This document shows, in pieces, positions 18,503 to 27,760 of a stretch of DNA of 64,000 bases (the stretch's first letter is position 1; each line of letters begins with the position of its first letter). The position numbers and the translations under genes are program-made. The notes under the pieces are model-generated. The model did not search any database. It saw nothing but the letters and a program-made list of their open reading frames with translations, and was not told where the DNA came from. The stretch spans positions 372,001-436,000 of the forward strand of contig NZ_JAIQDJ010000002.1 of assembly GCF_020034655.1 (NCBI RefSeq), written 5' to 3'. The DNA is from Thermomonas beijingensis. Lineage in GTDB: Bacteria; Pseudomonadota; Gammaproteobacteria; Xanthomonadales; Xanthomonadaceae.

Positions 18503-18524
18503 ATTCATTCAAGGACGAAATTGC

Positions 18525-20816
18525 ATGCCGCATGATCGCTTGCCTACCCCCTCGGCTGATGCTGGCCAGCAGCTTCAATCATCTGTCGCTTATCCAGCCT
18601 TGCCGCAACGCGGGGCATCCGCGTTATTGGTACATGAATTGCAGCAAAGCGATCGCCGCGATGAGGACGAGATCGACCTATTGGCGTATTGGCACATTCT
18701 GGTCAAACGGCGTCGATTGATTGCCAGCATTCTGATTGCAGTGGTTGCGTTGGCCTTGCTGGCGACCTTGCTGGCGACACCGATTTATCGTGCATCGGCG
18801 GTATTGCAAATTGAAAAGCAAAGTAGTCAGGTCATTCAGGTTGATGGAATTCAGCCGGGAAGCGATCTGGGTGGGTGGGATCCAGACTTCCTGCAGACGC
18901 AAATCGAGTTGATCAAGAGCCGATCCTTGAGTGAGCGTGTGGCGAGTGAATTGCACATGGATCAAGCGGCAATGGATCGTCTATATGCGCCCGGGTGGTT
19001 GGACCGCATGTTGGCCCTGTTGCAGCCAAAATCCAGGCAGGCGACGAGTGGCAAAGCTGACAAACCCGCCAATCAGGCCAAGGATTTGCTGAAGAGCGCT
19101 TCCGGCATCGTTGCTGGAGGTTTGAGCGTCGATCCTGTTCGTAATTCCAAGTTGGTGGTTATCAACTTCGATAGCCCGTCGGCGCAGTTCTCGGCACGCG
19201 CTGCCAACGCGCTTGCCGATGGCTTTATTGCTGCCGGATTGGAGCGCCGCTTTGGCGCGTCGTCATATGCCAAGACCTATTTGGAAGACCAGCTCAAGCT
19301 GACCAAGGCGCGGTTGGAAGAATCCGAGCGCAAGTTGGTATTGTTCGCGCAGCAGGAGAATCTGGTCGATACCGGTGACAAAGGGCAATCGCTTGCGGTG
19401 CAGAATCTGACGCAGCTCAATGCGGCGTTGGCCACCGCGCAGGATCAGCGCATCCGCGCGCAGGCGCGTTGGCAGCAGGCTTCCGGTGGGGCGATGCCGG
19501 CGGATATGATCGGTAATTCCAATATTCGCAATTTGCAGCAGCAAAAGGGTGCGCTGCAGGCGCAGTATCAGCTGAAGCTGCAGACCTTCAAGCCGGACTA
19601 TCCGGACATGCGGCAGCTCAAGAGTCAGGTGGATGAGCTGGATCGCCAGATTGGGCAGGAAATTGGAGGGGTTCGTGCATCAGTCAAAGCCGAGTATGAT
19701 GCTGCCGCGAAGCAGGAACAGATGTTGATGGGCCAGATTGCAGCGCTGCGCACGCAGGCGCTGGATGTGGATGGACGCAGCATCCAGTACAACATTCTGA
19801 AGCGCGAAGTGGACACCAACCGTCAGCTCTATGACGGCCTGCTGCAGCGCTACAAGGAAGTGGGCGTTGCCGGTGATGTACGTTCCAACAACATTTCCAT
19901 CATCGACCGTGCCGAAGTGCCTGATGGGCGTTTCAAGCCCAGCCTGATCCGGAATCTGGCACTGGGGGTTTTGTTGGGCGCAATGCTGGGTGTGCTGATT
20001 GCGTTTCTACTGGAGTTCTTGGACGACACACTCAAGACCCCTGAAGACATCGAGCAGAAACTCAAAATGCCGGTGTTGGGTGTGGTGCCTAAATTGGGGC
20101 CGAAGGAGAGCATGGCGGCGGTTGCAAGCAATCCGCAGTCGTCGTTCTCCGAGGCCTATCGCTCGGTACGCACGGCGCTGCAGTTTGCAACGGATCATGG
20201 CGTGCCCAAAACGTTGTTGATTTCCAGCAGTGGCCCTGGGGAGGGTAAATCGACCACCGCGCAGGCGTTGGCGCGCAACCTCACCCAGCTTGGCAAGCGT
20301 GTCATGTTGGTAGACGCCGACCTGCGCAATCCTTCCTTGCATAAAGCCTTTGGCCTGCGTGCGGAGCATGGCCTCAGTAGCCTGCTGTCAGGTGCATGCA
20401 GCTTTGCCGACGTGGTACAGCCATCGGGAGAGGAACGTCTGGATTTGATTCTGGCCGGGCCGCTGCCACCGAACCCTGCCGAGCTTTTGTCCGGTACCAA
20501 ACTGATTTCATTGCTCACCGTCGCATCCGAGCGCTACGACCACGTCATCGTTGATGGGCCGCCTGTATTGGGTTTGGCCGATGCGCCGATACTTGCCAAT
20601 TCGGTGGATAGCACGCTGTTGATGATCTCCAGTGGCAAAACCAAGAGCGGTGCGGCACAAGCTGCGCTGAAACGACTGCTAACGGCACGGGCACGTATCG
20701 TCGGTTGTTTGCTGACCAAATACGACGCGCGTACTGCCGGCTATGGGTATGGCTACGGGTACCAATACGAGTCGTATTACGCCTATGGCAACAAGCCAAG
20801 GCTGACCAAGGGCTGA
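18525..20816 (+). CDS. Polysaccharide co-polymerase with tyrosine autokinase (Wzc-like)
   Basis: A 763-residue inner-membrane protein that controls polysaccharide polymerisation and export. It has a Wzz-type chain-length domain with membrane segments at about 65-85 and 474-496, a coiled-coil periplasmic region between them, and a C-terminal BY-kinase: Walker A SGPGEGKST (about 566-577), Walker A' VMLVDADLRNP (593), Walker B HVIVDGPP (673). The tail has a run of seven closely spaced Tyr (about 740-755), the autophosphorylation cluster. The ATG at 18525 follows AAGGA by nine bases; the frame is open further upstream but overlaps the previous gene. A tyrosine phosphatase candidate is encoded at 9538-10017. 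Confidence 0.93.
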   Translation: MPHDRLPTPSADAGQQLQSSVAYPALPQRGASALLVHELQQSDRRDEDEIDLLAYWHILVKRRRLIASILIAVVALALLATLLATPIYRASAVLQIEKQSSQVIQVDGIQPGSDLGGWDPDFLQTQIELIKSRSLSERVASELHMDQAAMDRLYAPGWLDRMLALLQPKSRQATSGKADKPANQAKDLLKSASGIVAGGLSVDPVRNSKLVVINFDSPSAQFSARAANALADGFIAAGLERRFGASSYAKTYLEDQLKLTKARLEESERKLVLFAQQENLVDTGDKGQSLAVQNLTQLNAALATAQDQRIRAQARWQQASGGAMPADMIGNSNIRNLQQQKGALQAQYQLKLQTFKPDYPDMRQLKSQVDELDRQIGQEIGGVRASVKAEYDAAAKQEQMLMGQIAALRTQALDVDGRSIQYNILKREVDTNRQLYDGLLQRYKEVGVAGDVRSNNISIIDRAEVPDGRFKPSLIRNLALGVLLGAMLGVLIAFLLEFLDDTLKTPEDIEQKLKMPVLGVVPKLGPKESMAAVASNPQSSFSEAYRSVRTALQFATDHGVPKTLLISSSGPGEGKSTTAQALARNLTQLGKRVMLVDADLRNPSLHKAFGLRAEHGLSSLLSGACSFADVVQPSGEERLDLILAGPLPPNPAELLSGTKLISLLTVASERYDHVIVDGPPVLGLADAPILANSVDSTLLMISSGKTKSGAAQAALKRLLTARARIVGCLLTKYDARTAGYGYGYGYQYESYYAYGNKPRLTKG

Positions 20817-20819
20817 TCG

Positions 20820-22133
20820 ATGAGCGGCGCGAATGGGGACGCGCTGGAGTGGGCGGTAGCACTGTTGCATGCGCCGGGTGAACGGCATGCGTTGCGACAG
20901 CGCTCGTTGCCGGATGGGATCACCGAACTGCTGGGAATAGCCGCGACAACCTCGCCTGAGTCATTGGCCATTGCGGCCAAACACTTCGGTGAACCGGAGT
21001 CCCGTATGCGCGAAGCTGCCCAGTTCTATGTTCGCGAAATCCTGCTGTTTCCACAGGCAGATGCCTACCGCATCCTGGGTGTCAGCGATGACGCATCGCA
21101 GGACGTCATCAAAACCCACCATCGCTTGTTGCAGCGATGGCTGCATCCAGATCGATTGCAACATGCCGGAGATGCGGTATTTGCAGCGCGGGTGAACGTC
21201 GCGTGGCAGCGTCTTCGCAATACCGCACAGCGTGCTCAATATGATGCCCACTTGCGCCAAACAGACCATTTGCCAGCGGCGCTGGATATTGGCGCCATGC
21301 CGGTCGTGCGGGTATGGGGTGCAGAGCCGCCACCCGTTCCGCCGCTGCATCGTTGGCTGCGCCGGCTGCCATTGCTGATGTTGCTGCTGGTGTGTGGTGG
21401 CTTGTTCTGGATGGTGTTGCAAGATTGGCGTCGTGAGCCTGAGTTGGCATGGGGCGAGCCTGACGTTGCCTCGGCACCCGCGCAAGCGCAGTCAGCAATA
21501 TCGAGTACTTCTCAGCCAGTTACCAAAGCAGCGCGGCACCAGCATGCAGCGCCACCGGATCCGCGGGTTCCCGCCGCGACTGCGGCGCACGTCAAGCCTG
21601 GCAGGATGGCAAGTGCACTTCCTGTGGTGCCTTCGCACGGATTGGGCGAGGCGAGAGCGGCATCCATTCCGATGACAACGGCGGCAAGCCCTGTTTCGCA
21701 TCGCAATAGTCGATCATCGCAACCTGGAGTGACGGCACCTGCAGTGGTTGCCGACATGACAATGACAGCACCTGTTGTCGAACCCATCTCACCACCCCAT
21801 GCGGCATTGCCATCACAGGCACAAATCGCTGCTGCGCAGCAGGTCGCGGACCAGTTGTTGCGGTATATGCAGCAATTGCAGCGACCGTCACCGTCGATCT
21901 GGAATAGCCCCGTGATTCAGGTCTCTGCGGAGCAGATGCGGAAGACATTGAATGCTGCGGGGGCGCCACGTTTTGGCGCTGTGCAATGGCGCATTGGTAC
22001 CGATGCCGCAGACCTTGTATCGCGGTTTCCATCGCAACCGGATGGTAGCGGTGGTGGCACGTTCACTGCCGTACTGCAATGGCGCGAAGGCCGTTGGCTG
22101 GTGACCGGGGTAGGAATGGGGCAGGAGCAATGA
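20820..22133 (+). CDS. Membrane-anchored J-domain protein of the polysaccharide module
   Basis: A 437-residue protein. A J-domain lies at about residues 80-145, with the diagnostic HPD at 109-111 that stimulates a DnaK-type ATPase. A single membrane segment follows at about 183-200, then a low-complexity Ala/Pro/Ser region and a C-terminal globular domain (about 320-437) ending VLQWREGRWLVTGVGMG. The topology would put the J-domain in the cytoplasm and the C-terminal domain in the periplasm. It starts three bases after the kinase stop and overlaps the next gene, so it is part of the operon. I do not know a characterised homologue; a chaperone-recruiting role in export assembly is inference. 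Confidence 0.8.
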   Translation: MSGANGDALEWAVALLHAPGERHALRQRSLPDGITELLGIAATTSPESLAIAAKHFGEPESRMREAAQFYVREILLFPQADAYRILGVSDDASQDVIKTHHRLLQRWLHPDRLQHAGDAVFAARVNVAWQRLRNTAQRAQYDAHLRQTDHLPAALDIGAMPVVRVWGAEPPPVPPLHRWLRRLPLLMLLLVCGGLFWMVLQDWRREPELAWGEPDVASAPAQAQSAISSTSQPVTKAARHQHAAPPDPRVPAATAAHVKPGRMASALPVVPSHGLGEARAASIPMTTAASPVSHRNSRSSQPGVTAPAVVADMTMTAPVVEPISPPHAALPSQAQIAAAQQVADQLLRYMQQLQRPSPSIWNSPVIQVSAEQMRKTLNAAGAPRFGAVQWRIGTDAADLVSRFPSQPDGSGGGTFTAVLQWREGRWLVTGVGMGQEQ

Positions 22134-23347
22134 TGACCACGGCTCGCAACGTTGTCTTGATTATCGTTTCTGGTGTGCTGTTGTTCGCAGCGTGGCGGCT
22201 GGTTGGGCAGATACTGGCCGAACGCGATGCGACCGATAATCCGGTGGCAGCCTTGTCCTGGCGGCCCGCGGATCCGGTAGCGCTCCTGCAGCTCACCGAA
22301 CAGCAACGCACCAGGCAGGATCTTGCGTCGGCTGCGCAGACAGCACGCCAATTGCTGGCACACGAGCCATTGAGTGGGCAGGCATTTCGAGAATTGGGGA
22401 TGATCTCCGATCAACGCGGCGATCGCGCACAGGCGAAAAAGTTGTTTGACATCGCCGCACGCCGCGCGCCGCGAGACCTCCCCACGCATGCGTGGTTAGC
22501 CCAATATGCGCTGCGGCAGCACGACTATCCCGGTGCGATGCAGCAGTTTGACATCGTGTTTCGGCAGGCGCCGGAGCGACTGGCCAGGCTGGCCCCAGCC
22601 TTGGTGCAAATGGCGAAGGAACCGGCCTTTGCCGATGCGCTGGCCGCCAGCTTGCGTACCAATCCGCCGTGGCGTGCCGCGATGCTACAGGCGTTGCAAT
22701 CGCGTACGGATGACAAGGCGCAGGCGCAAGTGATGCAAAGCCTGCAATCACGTGGTGGGCTCAGTGTTGAGGAGTTTTCCCATTGGTTGAATAGCCTGAT
22801 GGCACAGGGCCGTTGGGGCGAGGCCTATGCGCGCTGGGCGGATACCGTGGTCAAGCCTGGCGGCAGGCTGCCGACGCTTTTCAATGGCGACTTCAGTACG
22901 GCTCCAAGTAGCGCTGGCTTCGATTGGTACCTGCGCGACATCCCCGGTGTGTTGTTGAACGTGGAGCGGCAGGCGGCAGCACCCACGCATCAGGTGCACG
23001 TTAGTTTTATGGATCGCGGTATTCCCAGTACGGGGTTGGAGCATCCCTTGTTGTTGATGCCAGGGCACTATCGGTTGACAGTGCAGGTGCGCGGGCAGGC
23101 ATTGGCGAGCGAATTGGGGTTGCGGTGGGTGTTGGCGTGTCAGTCGGGCCCACAAATAGTGGCGTTGAGCCTGCCAGCAGATGGTAGTTTTGGTTGGCGC
23201 CAGTTGACCGGAGACTTCGAAGTTCCCGATAAAAGCTGCCAGGGGCAGTGGTTACGGCTCACCAACCCGGTGTCGGGTGGAGCCGGGCAGCGAGTTGCGG
23301 GCGAGCTGTGGTTGGCAAACATGCAGATTGAACGGCTTGCCAATTGA
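22130..23347 (+). CDS. TPR-containing membrane protein of the polysaccharide module
   Basis: A protein of about 405 residues with an N-terminal membrane anchor (residues 6-25), TPR-like helical repeats (about 60-200, AFRELGMISDQRGDRAQAKKL is typical) and a beta-rich C-terminal domain (about 260-400) resembling a jelly-roll or carbohydrate-binding fold. The AGGAG site is two bases from the first ATG and five from the second (22133), so translation may start at either. It overlaps the J-domain gene stop by four bases. It is the last gene of the module; function unknown, probably an assembly or scaffold protein for polysaccharide secretion. Confidence 0.78.
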   Translation: MMTTARNVVLIIVSGVLLFAAWRLVGQILAERDATDNPVAALSWRPADPVALLQLTEQQRTRQDLASAAQTARQLLAHEPLSGQAFRELGMISDQRGDRAQAKKLFDIAARRAPRDLPTHAWLAQYALRQHDYPGAMQQFDIVFRQAPERLARLAPALVQMAKEPAFADALAASLRTNPPWRAAMLQALQSRTDDKAQAQVMQSLQSRGGLSVEEFSHWLNSLMAQGRWGEAYARWADTVVKPGGRLPTLFNGDFSTAPSSAGFDWYLRDIPGVLLNVERQAAAPTHQVHVSFMDRGIPSTGLEHPLLLMPGHYRLTVQVRGQALASELGLRWVLACQSGPQIVALSLPADGSFGWRQLTGDFEVPDKSCQGQWLRLTNPVSGGAGQRVAGELWLANMQIERLAN

Positions 23348-23450
23348 TCGAGTCGTTGTAGTCCACCCAGCCTATTGCCATTATCGATGAATGCGCGGAG
23401 GATCAGGCCTACCGCGTGTCTTGCGCTTGCCGGAAGCAAGGGGGTGCTGC

Positions 23451-24509
23451 ATGGACGTCGTGATTGTGGATGATCTGCCGTCGGCCCGCACGTTGATGCG
23501 GCATGTTGTTCAGGAAATCGGGCCGCAGCTCAATGTGCATGATTTTGGCGTGCCCGAAGACGCACTGAATTGGTGCGAGGACAATCGTCCCGATTTGCTG
23601 CTGCTGGATTACCGCATGCCGGGCATGGATGGGCTGGAACTGGCTAGGGCATTTCGCAAATCGCTGCGCAATCGGGATGTGCCCATCGTGCTGGTCACGG
23701 TGGTGGAGGATGCGCCAGTGCGGCAGGCGGCGCTGGATGCCGGTGTCATCGACTTTGTGGTCAAGCCCATTAAACCTCGTGACGTGCGTGCGCGCTGTCG
23801 TAATCTGCTGCAACTTCGGCAGCAGTCCGAATCGGTCAAGCAACGTGCGTTGTCACTGGAGCAGCGTTTGCTGGCCAGCATGCATGAAGTGGAAGAGCGC
23901 GAGCGCGAAACCCTGTCGCGGCTGGCGCGCGCCATCGAGTTCCGTGATACCGGCACCAGCGCTTATCTGGAACGCATGGCGCATGTGGCAGGGGTGATTG
24001 CAGAAGGACTTGGCTTGCCCGAAGAACAAGTGCGTTTGATCGAATTGGCGGCACCACTGCACGATATTGGCAAAATTGCCATTCCCGATGCCATCTTGAT
24101 GAAGCCCGGCCCGTTGGAACCGCATGAGCGTGACCATATGAAGCAGCACCCGCGGATCGGCTACGAACTGTTGCAAGACAGCCAGAATCGTTTTATCCAA
24201 GTGGGCGCGCAAATTGCCCTGCGCCATCATGAATGGTGGGATGGCAGCGGCTATCCGGACGGGTTGCGAGGACACGCCATTCCGATTGAAGCGCGGGTGG
24301 TGACGGTGGCCGATGTGTTCGATGCGTTGCTGTCGCCACGGCCCTATAAGCAGGCGTGGAGCATTGGGCGCACACTGGAATACATCGGCTCACAAAGCGG
24401 CACTATGCTGGATCCAGGGTGCGTGCGTGCATTGATGAACAATTTGCCGCGCATCTACGACATCTGCGATCGGTATTCCCATGTCCAACCCGGCCGAGCC
24501 ACGGGTTGA
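23451..24509 (+). CDS. rpfG: DSF response regulator with HD-GYP phosphodiesterase domain
   Basis: Output protein of DSF quorum sensing: phosphorylated by RpfC, it hydrolyses cyclic di-GMP. The 352 residues comprise a receiver domain (acidic pocket Asp7/Asp8, phosphoacceptor Asp53 in LLLDYRMPG, Lys105), a coiled-coil linker (about 120-155) and an HD-GYP domain with HD at 204-205 (LHDIGK) and GYP at 267-269 (DGSGYPDG). All catalytic and signalling residues are present, so it should be active. The start ATG at 23451 follows an AAGGGGG stretch. It lies 103 bases after the polysaccharide module on the same strand and directly before rpfC; rpfH, found between them in some Xanthomonas, is absent. 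Confidence 0.95.
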   Translation: MDVVIVDDLPSARTLMRHVVQEIGPQLNVHDFGVPEDALNWCEDNRPDLLLLDYRMPGMDGLELARAFRKSLRNRDVPIVLVTVVEDAPVRQAALDAGVIDFVVKPIKPRDVRARCRNLLQLRQQSESVKQRALSLEQRLLASMHEVEERERETLSRLARAIEFRDTGTSAYLERMAHVAGVIAEGLGLPEEQVRLIELAAPLHDIGKIAIPDAILMKPGPLEPHERDHMKQHPRIGYELLQDSQNRFIQVGAQIALRHHEWWDGSGYPDGLRGHAIPIEARVVTVADVFDALLSPRPYKQAWSIGRTLEYIGSQSGTMLDPGCVRALMNNLPRIYDICDRYSHVQPGRATG

Positions 24510-24512
24510 GGG
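24508..24512 (+). promoter_or_regulatory. Ribosome-binding site that decides the rpfC start
   Basis: GAGGG at 24508-24512 overlaps the rpfG stop and lies seven bases before an in-frame GTG (24520). The upstream ATG at 24481 has no such site. The GTG start puts the phosphotransfer residues one position from those of Xanthomonas RpfC. Confidence 0.65.
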
Positions 24513-24519
24513 CTTGCAC

Positions 24520-26685
24520 GTGGGTATCGGCCTCATTTGGTCAAAGTTGCAACAGCGTGATGACAGCGAGCACACGCAAGTTTTTGTGCGCATTGTCATC
24601 ACGTTTTTGTTCTGCCTGTATTTGGGGTGGCTAGTCGGCTCAGGCGACGCTAGTCCGCAGTTGCGCGCCACGTGGATGATTTTGTTGGCCGAGTTGGGGC
24701 TGTCGGTGGTATTGCTGGCGGCCATCGTAGCGTCGCCGGCCCCCTCGCACCCGCGTCGATGGCTGGGCATGCTGGCGGATTATGCGTCGATGGGCGGCGT
24801 CATGTACTTGCAGGGCGAGCAGGCCGCGCCGCTGTATGCCGTGTATCTGTGGGTCACCATCGGCAATGGTTTGCGCTACGGCTCGGGTTATCTATATGCC
24901 GCAACCGTGTTGGCGGCGCTGTCCTTTGGAAGCATGGCGGCGATGACGGCGTATTGGCAGCAAAATCCCTATCTGTCATGGGGATTGCTGTTGGGGGTGG
25001 TGGCGGTACCGCTGTATTTCGCCAGTTTGTTGAAAGCCTTGACTGTTGCGATGGAAGACGCGCGACGCGCGAATCAGGCCAAGAGCCGCTTCCTGGCAAA
25101 CATGAGCCATGAGTTTCGCACCCCATTGAATGGGCTTTCGGGTATGTCCGAATTGTTGGCCAGCACCCGTCTGGATGCCGAGCAACGCGGTTATCTGGAA
25201 ACCCTGCAAGCAGCAACGCATTCGCTGCTGGCATTGGTCGAGGATGTGCTGGACATTTCAGTGATCGAAGCAGGCAAGTTGAAGATACGCCAGGAAACAT
25301 TCGAGTTGCCCGTGTTGCTGAATCAGATCAACTTGATGCTGCGCCCGCAGGCGCGCAACAAGCAGCTGGATTACGTGGTTACGTTGATGACCGACGTGCC
25401 GGCAAGGTTGCGCGGTGATCCCAGGCATTTGCAGCAGGTATTGGTGAATCTGCTCAGTAATGCCATCAAATTTACCCGGAAGGGTGAGGTGCGGATGACG
25501 GTGGCGCAAGCGGCTGCCAGCGATGGCCATGTGCGTTTGCGTTTTACCGTATCGGATACTGGAATTGGCATCCCTGCGTCAGCGCGCGCGCGCTTGTTTG
25601 ATGCGTTTGAACAGGCCGACAACAGCTTGGTGCGCCGGCACGGCGGCACCGGGCTGGGTACCGCCATTGCCAAGGGTTTGACCGAAGCGATGGGGGGTAG
25701 CATCGGGTTTGAAAGCCGTGAGCATGTTGGCAGTCGTTTCTGGATTGAATTGCCGTTTGAAGTCCCAGTTGCGTTGGAATGCGCAAGCTTTGAATCCGCT
25801 CCGACACCACCACCTGTGCAGGTGGCAAGTCCGGCACCGGCGCTGAATATTATCGATTTTGCCGATCCCTTCTTGCGTCATCGTGCACGAGTCAAGCCCT
25901 TGCGTATCTTGGTCGCCGATGACCACGCTGCCAATCGCCTGCTGCTGCAGACCGTGTTGCAAAAGGCAGGGCATCGGGTGATGGCAGTGGAAGATGGCGA
26001 AGCGGCATTGGAGGCTCTGGCCAGCGGCGGTTTTGATCTGGCGTTGATTGACCTGCACATGCCATCCATGAGTGGCATTGACCTGTTGCGGCAGCTGCGG
26101 GTGATGGAGGCTGGCCGGCATGAGGCGACACCTGTCATTGTGGTCAGTGCAGATGCGATGGCCGACACCCTGCAAGCCTGCCGCAATGCGGGCGCACGCG
26201 CGTATATCACCAAGCCGTTTACCGCAGGCCGGTTACTTGAAGCCATTGCCGAAATCGTGTCCGGGGAGCGGCCGGGTGAAGCCGAGCCGGTGGTGCAATT
26301 GCAACATGACAGCAACGCGCAAGTACTCGATGCAACGGCATTGGATGAGTTTGCCGCACTCGGCATGGGCAAAGCTTTCGAAACCGAATTTATCGGCCAA
26401 TGTGTGACCGATGCGCGGATGGCCTTGGTTCGGATGCGGCAGGCGATCGTGGTGGCTGATTGGGAGCAGTATCGTGATCAGGCGCACGCGTTGAAGGGCG
26501 TGGCCAGCAATCTTGGCTTGCGCCAATGCAGCACCTTGAGCAGTGCGCTGATGCGAATGAGTGGCATCGAGCTGGCCCGTGATGGTCAGCGTCATTGCGA
26601 TACCCTGGCCGACTGCCTGCGGCGTGGTGAGCAAGCACTCGCGGCGCGCGGCAGCTGGGTGCCGGCGCGCGAGGAAACACCATAG
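24520..26685 (+). CDS. rpfC: Hybrid sensor histidine kinase for diffusible signal factor
   Basis: Membrane receptor for DSF that controls RpfG phosphorylation and binds RpfF. With the GTG start it has 721 residues: a short N-terminal segment containing DSEH (the part implicated in DSF sensing in X. campestris), five membrane helices to about 175, HisKA with His197 ([15 protein letters not shown]), an ATPase domain (N and G boxes, GIGIP, GGTGLG), a receiver domain with Asp511 (LALIDLHMP) and an HPt domain with His656 (QAHALKG). These are each one less than the X. campestris His198, Asp512 and His657. An ATG at 24481 would extend it by 13 residues into rpfG. It converges on rpfF with seven bases between. 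Confidence 0.95.
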   Translation: MGIGLIWSKLQQRDDSEHTQVFVRIVITFLFCLYLGWLVGSGDASPQLRATWMILLAELGLSVVLLAAIVASPAPSHPRRWLGMLADYASMGGVMYLQGEQAAPLYAVYLWVTIGNGLRYGSGYLYAATVLAALSFGSMAAMTAYWQQNPYLSWGLLLGVVAVPLYFASLLKALTVAMEDARRANQAKSRFLANMSHEFRTPLNGLSGMSELLASTRLDAEQRGYLETLQAATHSLLALVEDVLDISVIEAGKLKIRQETFELPVLLNQINLMLRPQARNKQLDYVVTLMTDVPARLRGDPRHLQQVLVNLLSNAIKFTRKGEVRMTVAQAAASDGHVRLRFTVSDTGIGIPASARARLFDAFEQADNSLVRRHGGTGLGTAIAKGLTEAMGGSIGFESREHVGSRFWIELPFEVPVALECASFESAPTPPPVQVASPAPALNIIDFADPFLRHRARVKPLRILVADDHAANRLLLQTVLQKAGHRVMAVEDGEAALEALASGGFDLALIDLHMPSMSGIDLLRQLRVMEAGRHEATPVIVVSADAMADTLQACRNAGARAYITKPFTAGRLLEAIAEIVSGERPGEAEPVVQLQHDSNAQVLDATALDEFAALGMGKAFETEFIGQCVTDARMALVRMRQAIVVADWEQYRDQAHALKGVASNLGLRQCSTLSSALMRMSGIELARDGQRHCDTLADCLRRGEQALAARGSWVPAREETP

Positions 26686-26692
26686 CGGGGAC

Positions 26693-27589
26693 TCAGGCGT
26701 GTGCCGTTACCGGCTCGCCGTGGCGGCGATACTGCGCACGTACCAGCCGTTCCATGGTGCGCAGGGATTTTTCTCCCAACTGCAATGCGGTCTCCACCCA
26801 CACTGCGGTGATGGCCATCATGCCCTCCAAGCTGATCGGCTGGGCCATCGCGCGTACCTTGTGCATGGCGCTGCGTGCGTGCGCGATGCGGCGATTGCCG
26901 CGAATGACCTCGTCCACCGCCAACTGGCCTTGACCGCGGGGCGCCAGCACATCCACTAGGCCCATTCGGTACAACTCATCGCTGGAATGAATATCACCGG
27001 AGAGCATCAGTCTTTCGGCCTGATGCGGAGCAATGCGTTTGCACAGGAACGAATACGCGCCCATTCCCGGGAATAGGTCAAACAATACCTCCGGCAAGCC
27101 CATTCCCACGCCTTCCTCGGCAACGATGGTGTGGCAGCTCAGTGCAGCTTCAAAGCCACCGCCCAAGGCATCGCCTTGCACCAGCGCAATGCTGTGGGCG
27201 CCCGCATCCAGCCCCGCATGAAATGCATGTACGCCACGCACGCATTGCTGTGCATAGGTCAGCAAGGCAGGGCGATCTTGCCTGCGGATCGCATCGCAAA
27301 AATATTCCAGATCACCGCCTAGATTGAATGCATCGCAGTCCGAGGCCAGTACCACGTGGTGCAACCCGCCGTCGCGTTGTTGTGCTTCAACTTGCAGGCG
27401 AGCGCCGAGCAGATGTTGGTATTGCAGAATTTCGGCTACCAGTGCCGGCTTGAAGCAGGCACGGCCGGCGCGTTGCACCAGATCGGCGTGCATGTGGCAC
27501 CAATGCACAGTGCCATCGGAAGTGGCGTGTGTGCGCAGAGTGGAGTAGCGGGGATTGGGGGAGAGTTGTTCAATAGTTGCAGTGGCCAT
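26693..27589 (-). CDS. rpfF: DSF synthase (crotonase-fold)
   Basis: Makes the cis-2-unsaturated fatty acid DSF from 3-hydroxyacyl-ACP by dehydration and thioester cleavage. The 298 residues have the crotonase fold and both catalytic glutamates, Glu147 in GGGFEAALS and Glu167 in GLPEV (Glu141 and Glu161 in Xanthomonas). The sequence VRGVHAFHAGLDAGAHSIALVQG is typical of RpfF and not of ordinary enoyl-CoA hydratases. The ATG at 27589 has GGAG five bases upstream; the longer open frame beyond it crosses a terminator and is not coding. It is transcribed toward rpfC and probably from its own promoter, as a terminator lies between rpfB and rpfF. Confidence 0.95.
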   Translation of the reverse strand: MATATIEQLSPNPRYSTLRTHATSDGTVHWCHMHADLVQRAGRACFKPALVAEILQYQHLLGARLQVEAQQRDGGLHHVVLASDCDAFNLGGDLEYFCDAIRRQDRPALLTYAQQCVRGVHAFHAGLDAGAHSIALVQGDALGGGFEAALSCHTIVAEEGVGMGLPEVLFDLFPGMGAYSFLCKRIAPHQAERLMLSGDIHSSDELYRMGLVDVLAPRGQGQLAVDEVIRGNRRIAHARSAMHKVRAMAQPISLEGMMAITAVWVETALQLGEKSLRTMERLVRAQYRRHGEPVTAHA

Positions 27590-27667
27590 GATCGCTCCAG
27601 ACAGAGGCTGCCAGCGTGGGCCAGCGCGGCAGGGTGCGGAGGAAGCGGCGTGTGTTGGCCCGAGCTC

Positions 27668-27696
27668 TCTATGCGCCCAAATGGTTGAAAGTGCAA
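27668..27696 (-). promoter_or_regulatory. Possible rpfF promoter
   Basis: On the minus strand TTGCAC (27696-27691) and CATAGA (27673-27668) are separated by 17 bases, immediately after the rpfB terminator. It would give rpfF a leader of about 70 bases. The -10 match is partial. Confidence 0.45.
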
Positions 27697-27728
27697 CAAA
27701 AAAACCCCGGGTGCAGGGCATCCGGGGT
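27697..27728 (-). terminator. Terminator of rpfB
   Basis: On the minus strand ACCCCGG (27728-27722) pairs with CCGGGGT (27710-27704) around an 11-base loop and runs into seven T. It lies 33 bases after the rpfB stop and separates rpfB from rpfF transcription. Confidence 0.75.
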
Positions 27729-27760
27729 GGGTTGATGCGTGGCGCTGACAGCGCCGATAC

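Noticed and set aside
24509-24520. A missing or degenerate rpfH between rpfG and rpfC
   Set aside because: The intergenic gap is only about ten bases; nothing remains that could be a remnant.
27590-27721. N-terminal extension of RpfF by 44 residues
   Set aside because: It would include the rpfB terminator, and RpfF proteins begin near the chosen ATG, which has a good ribosome site.
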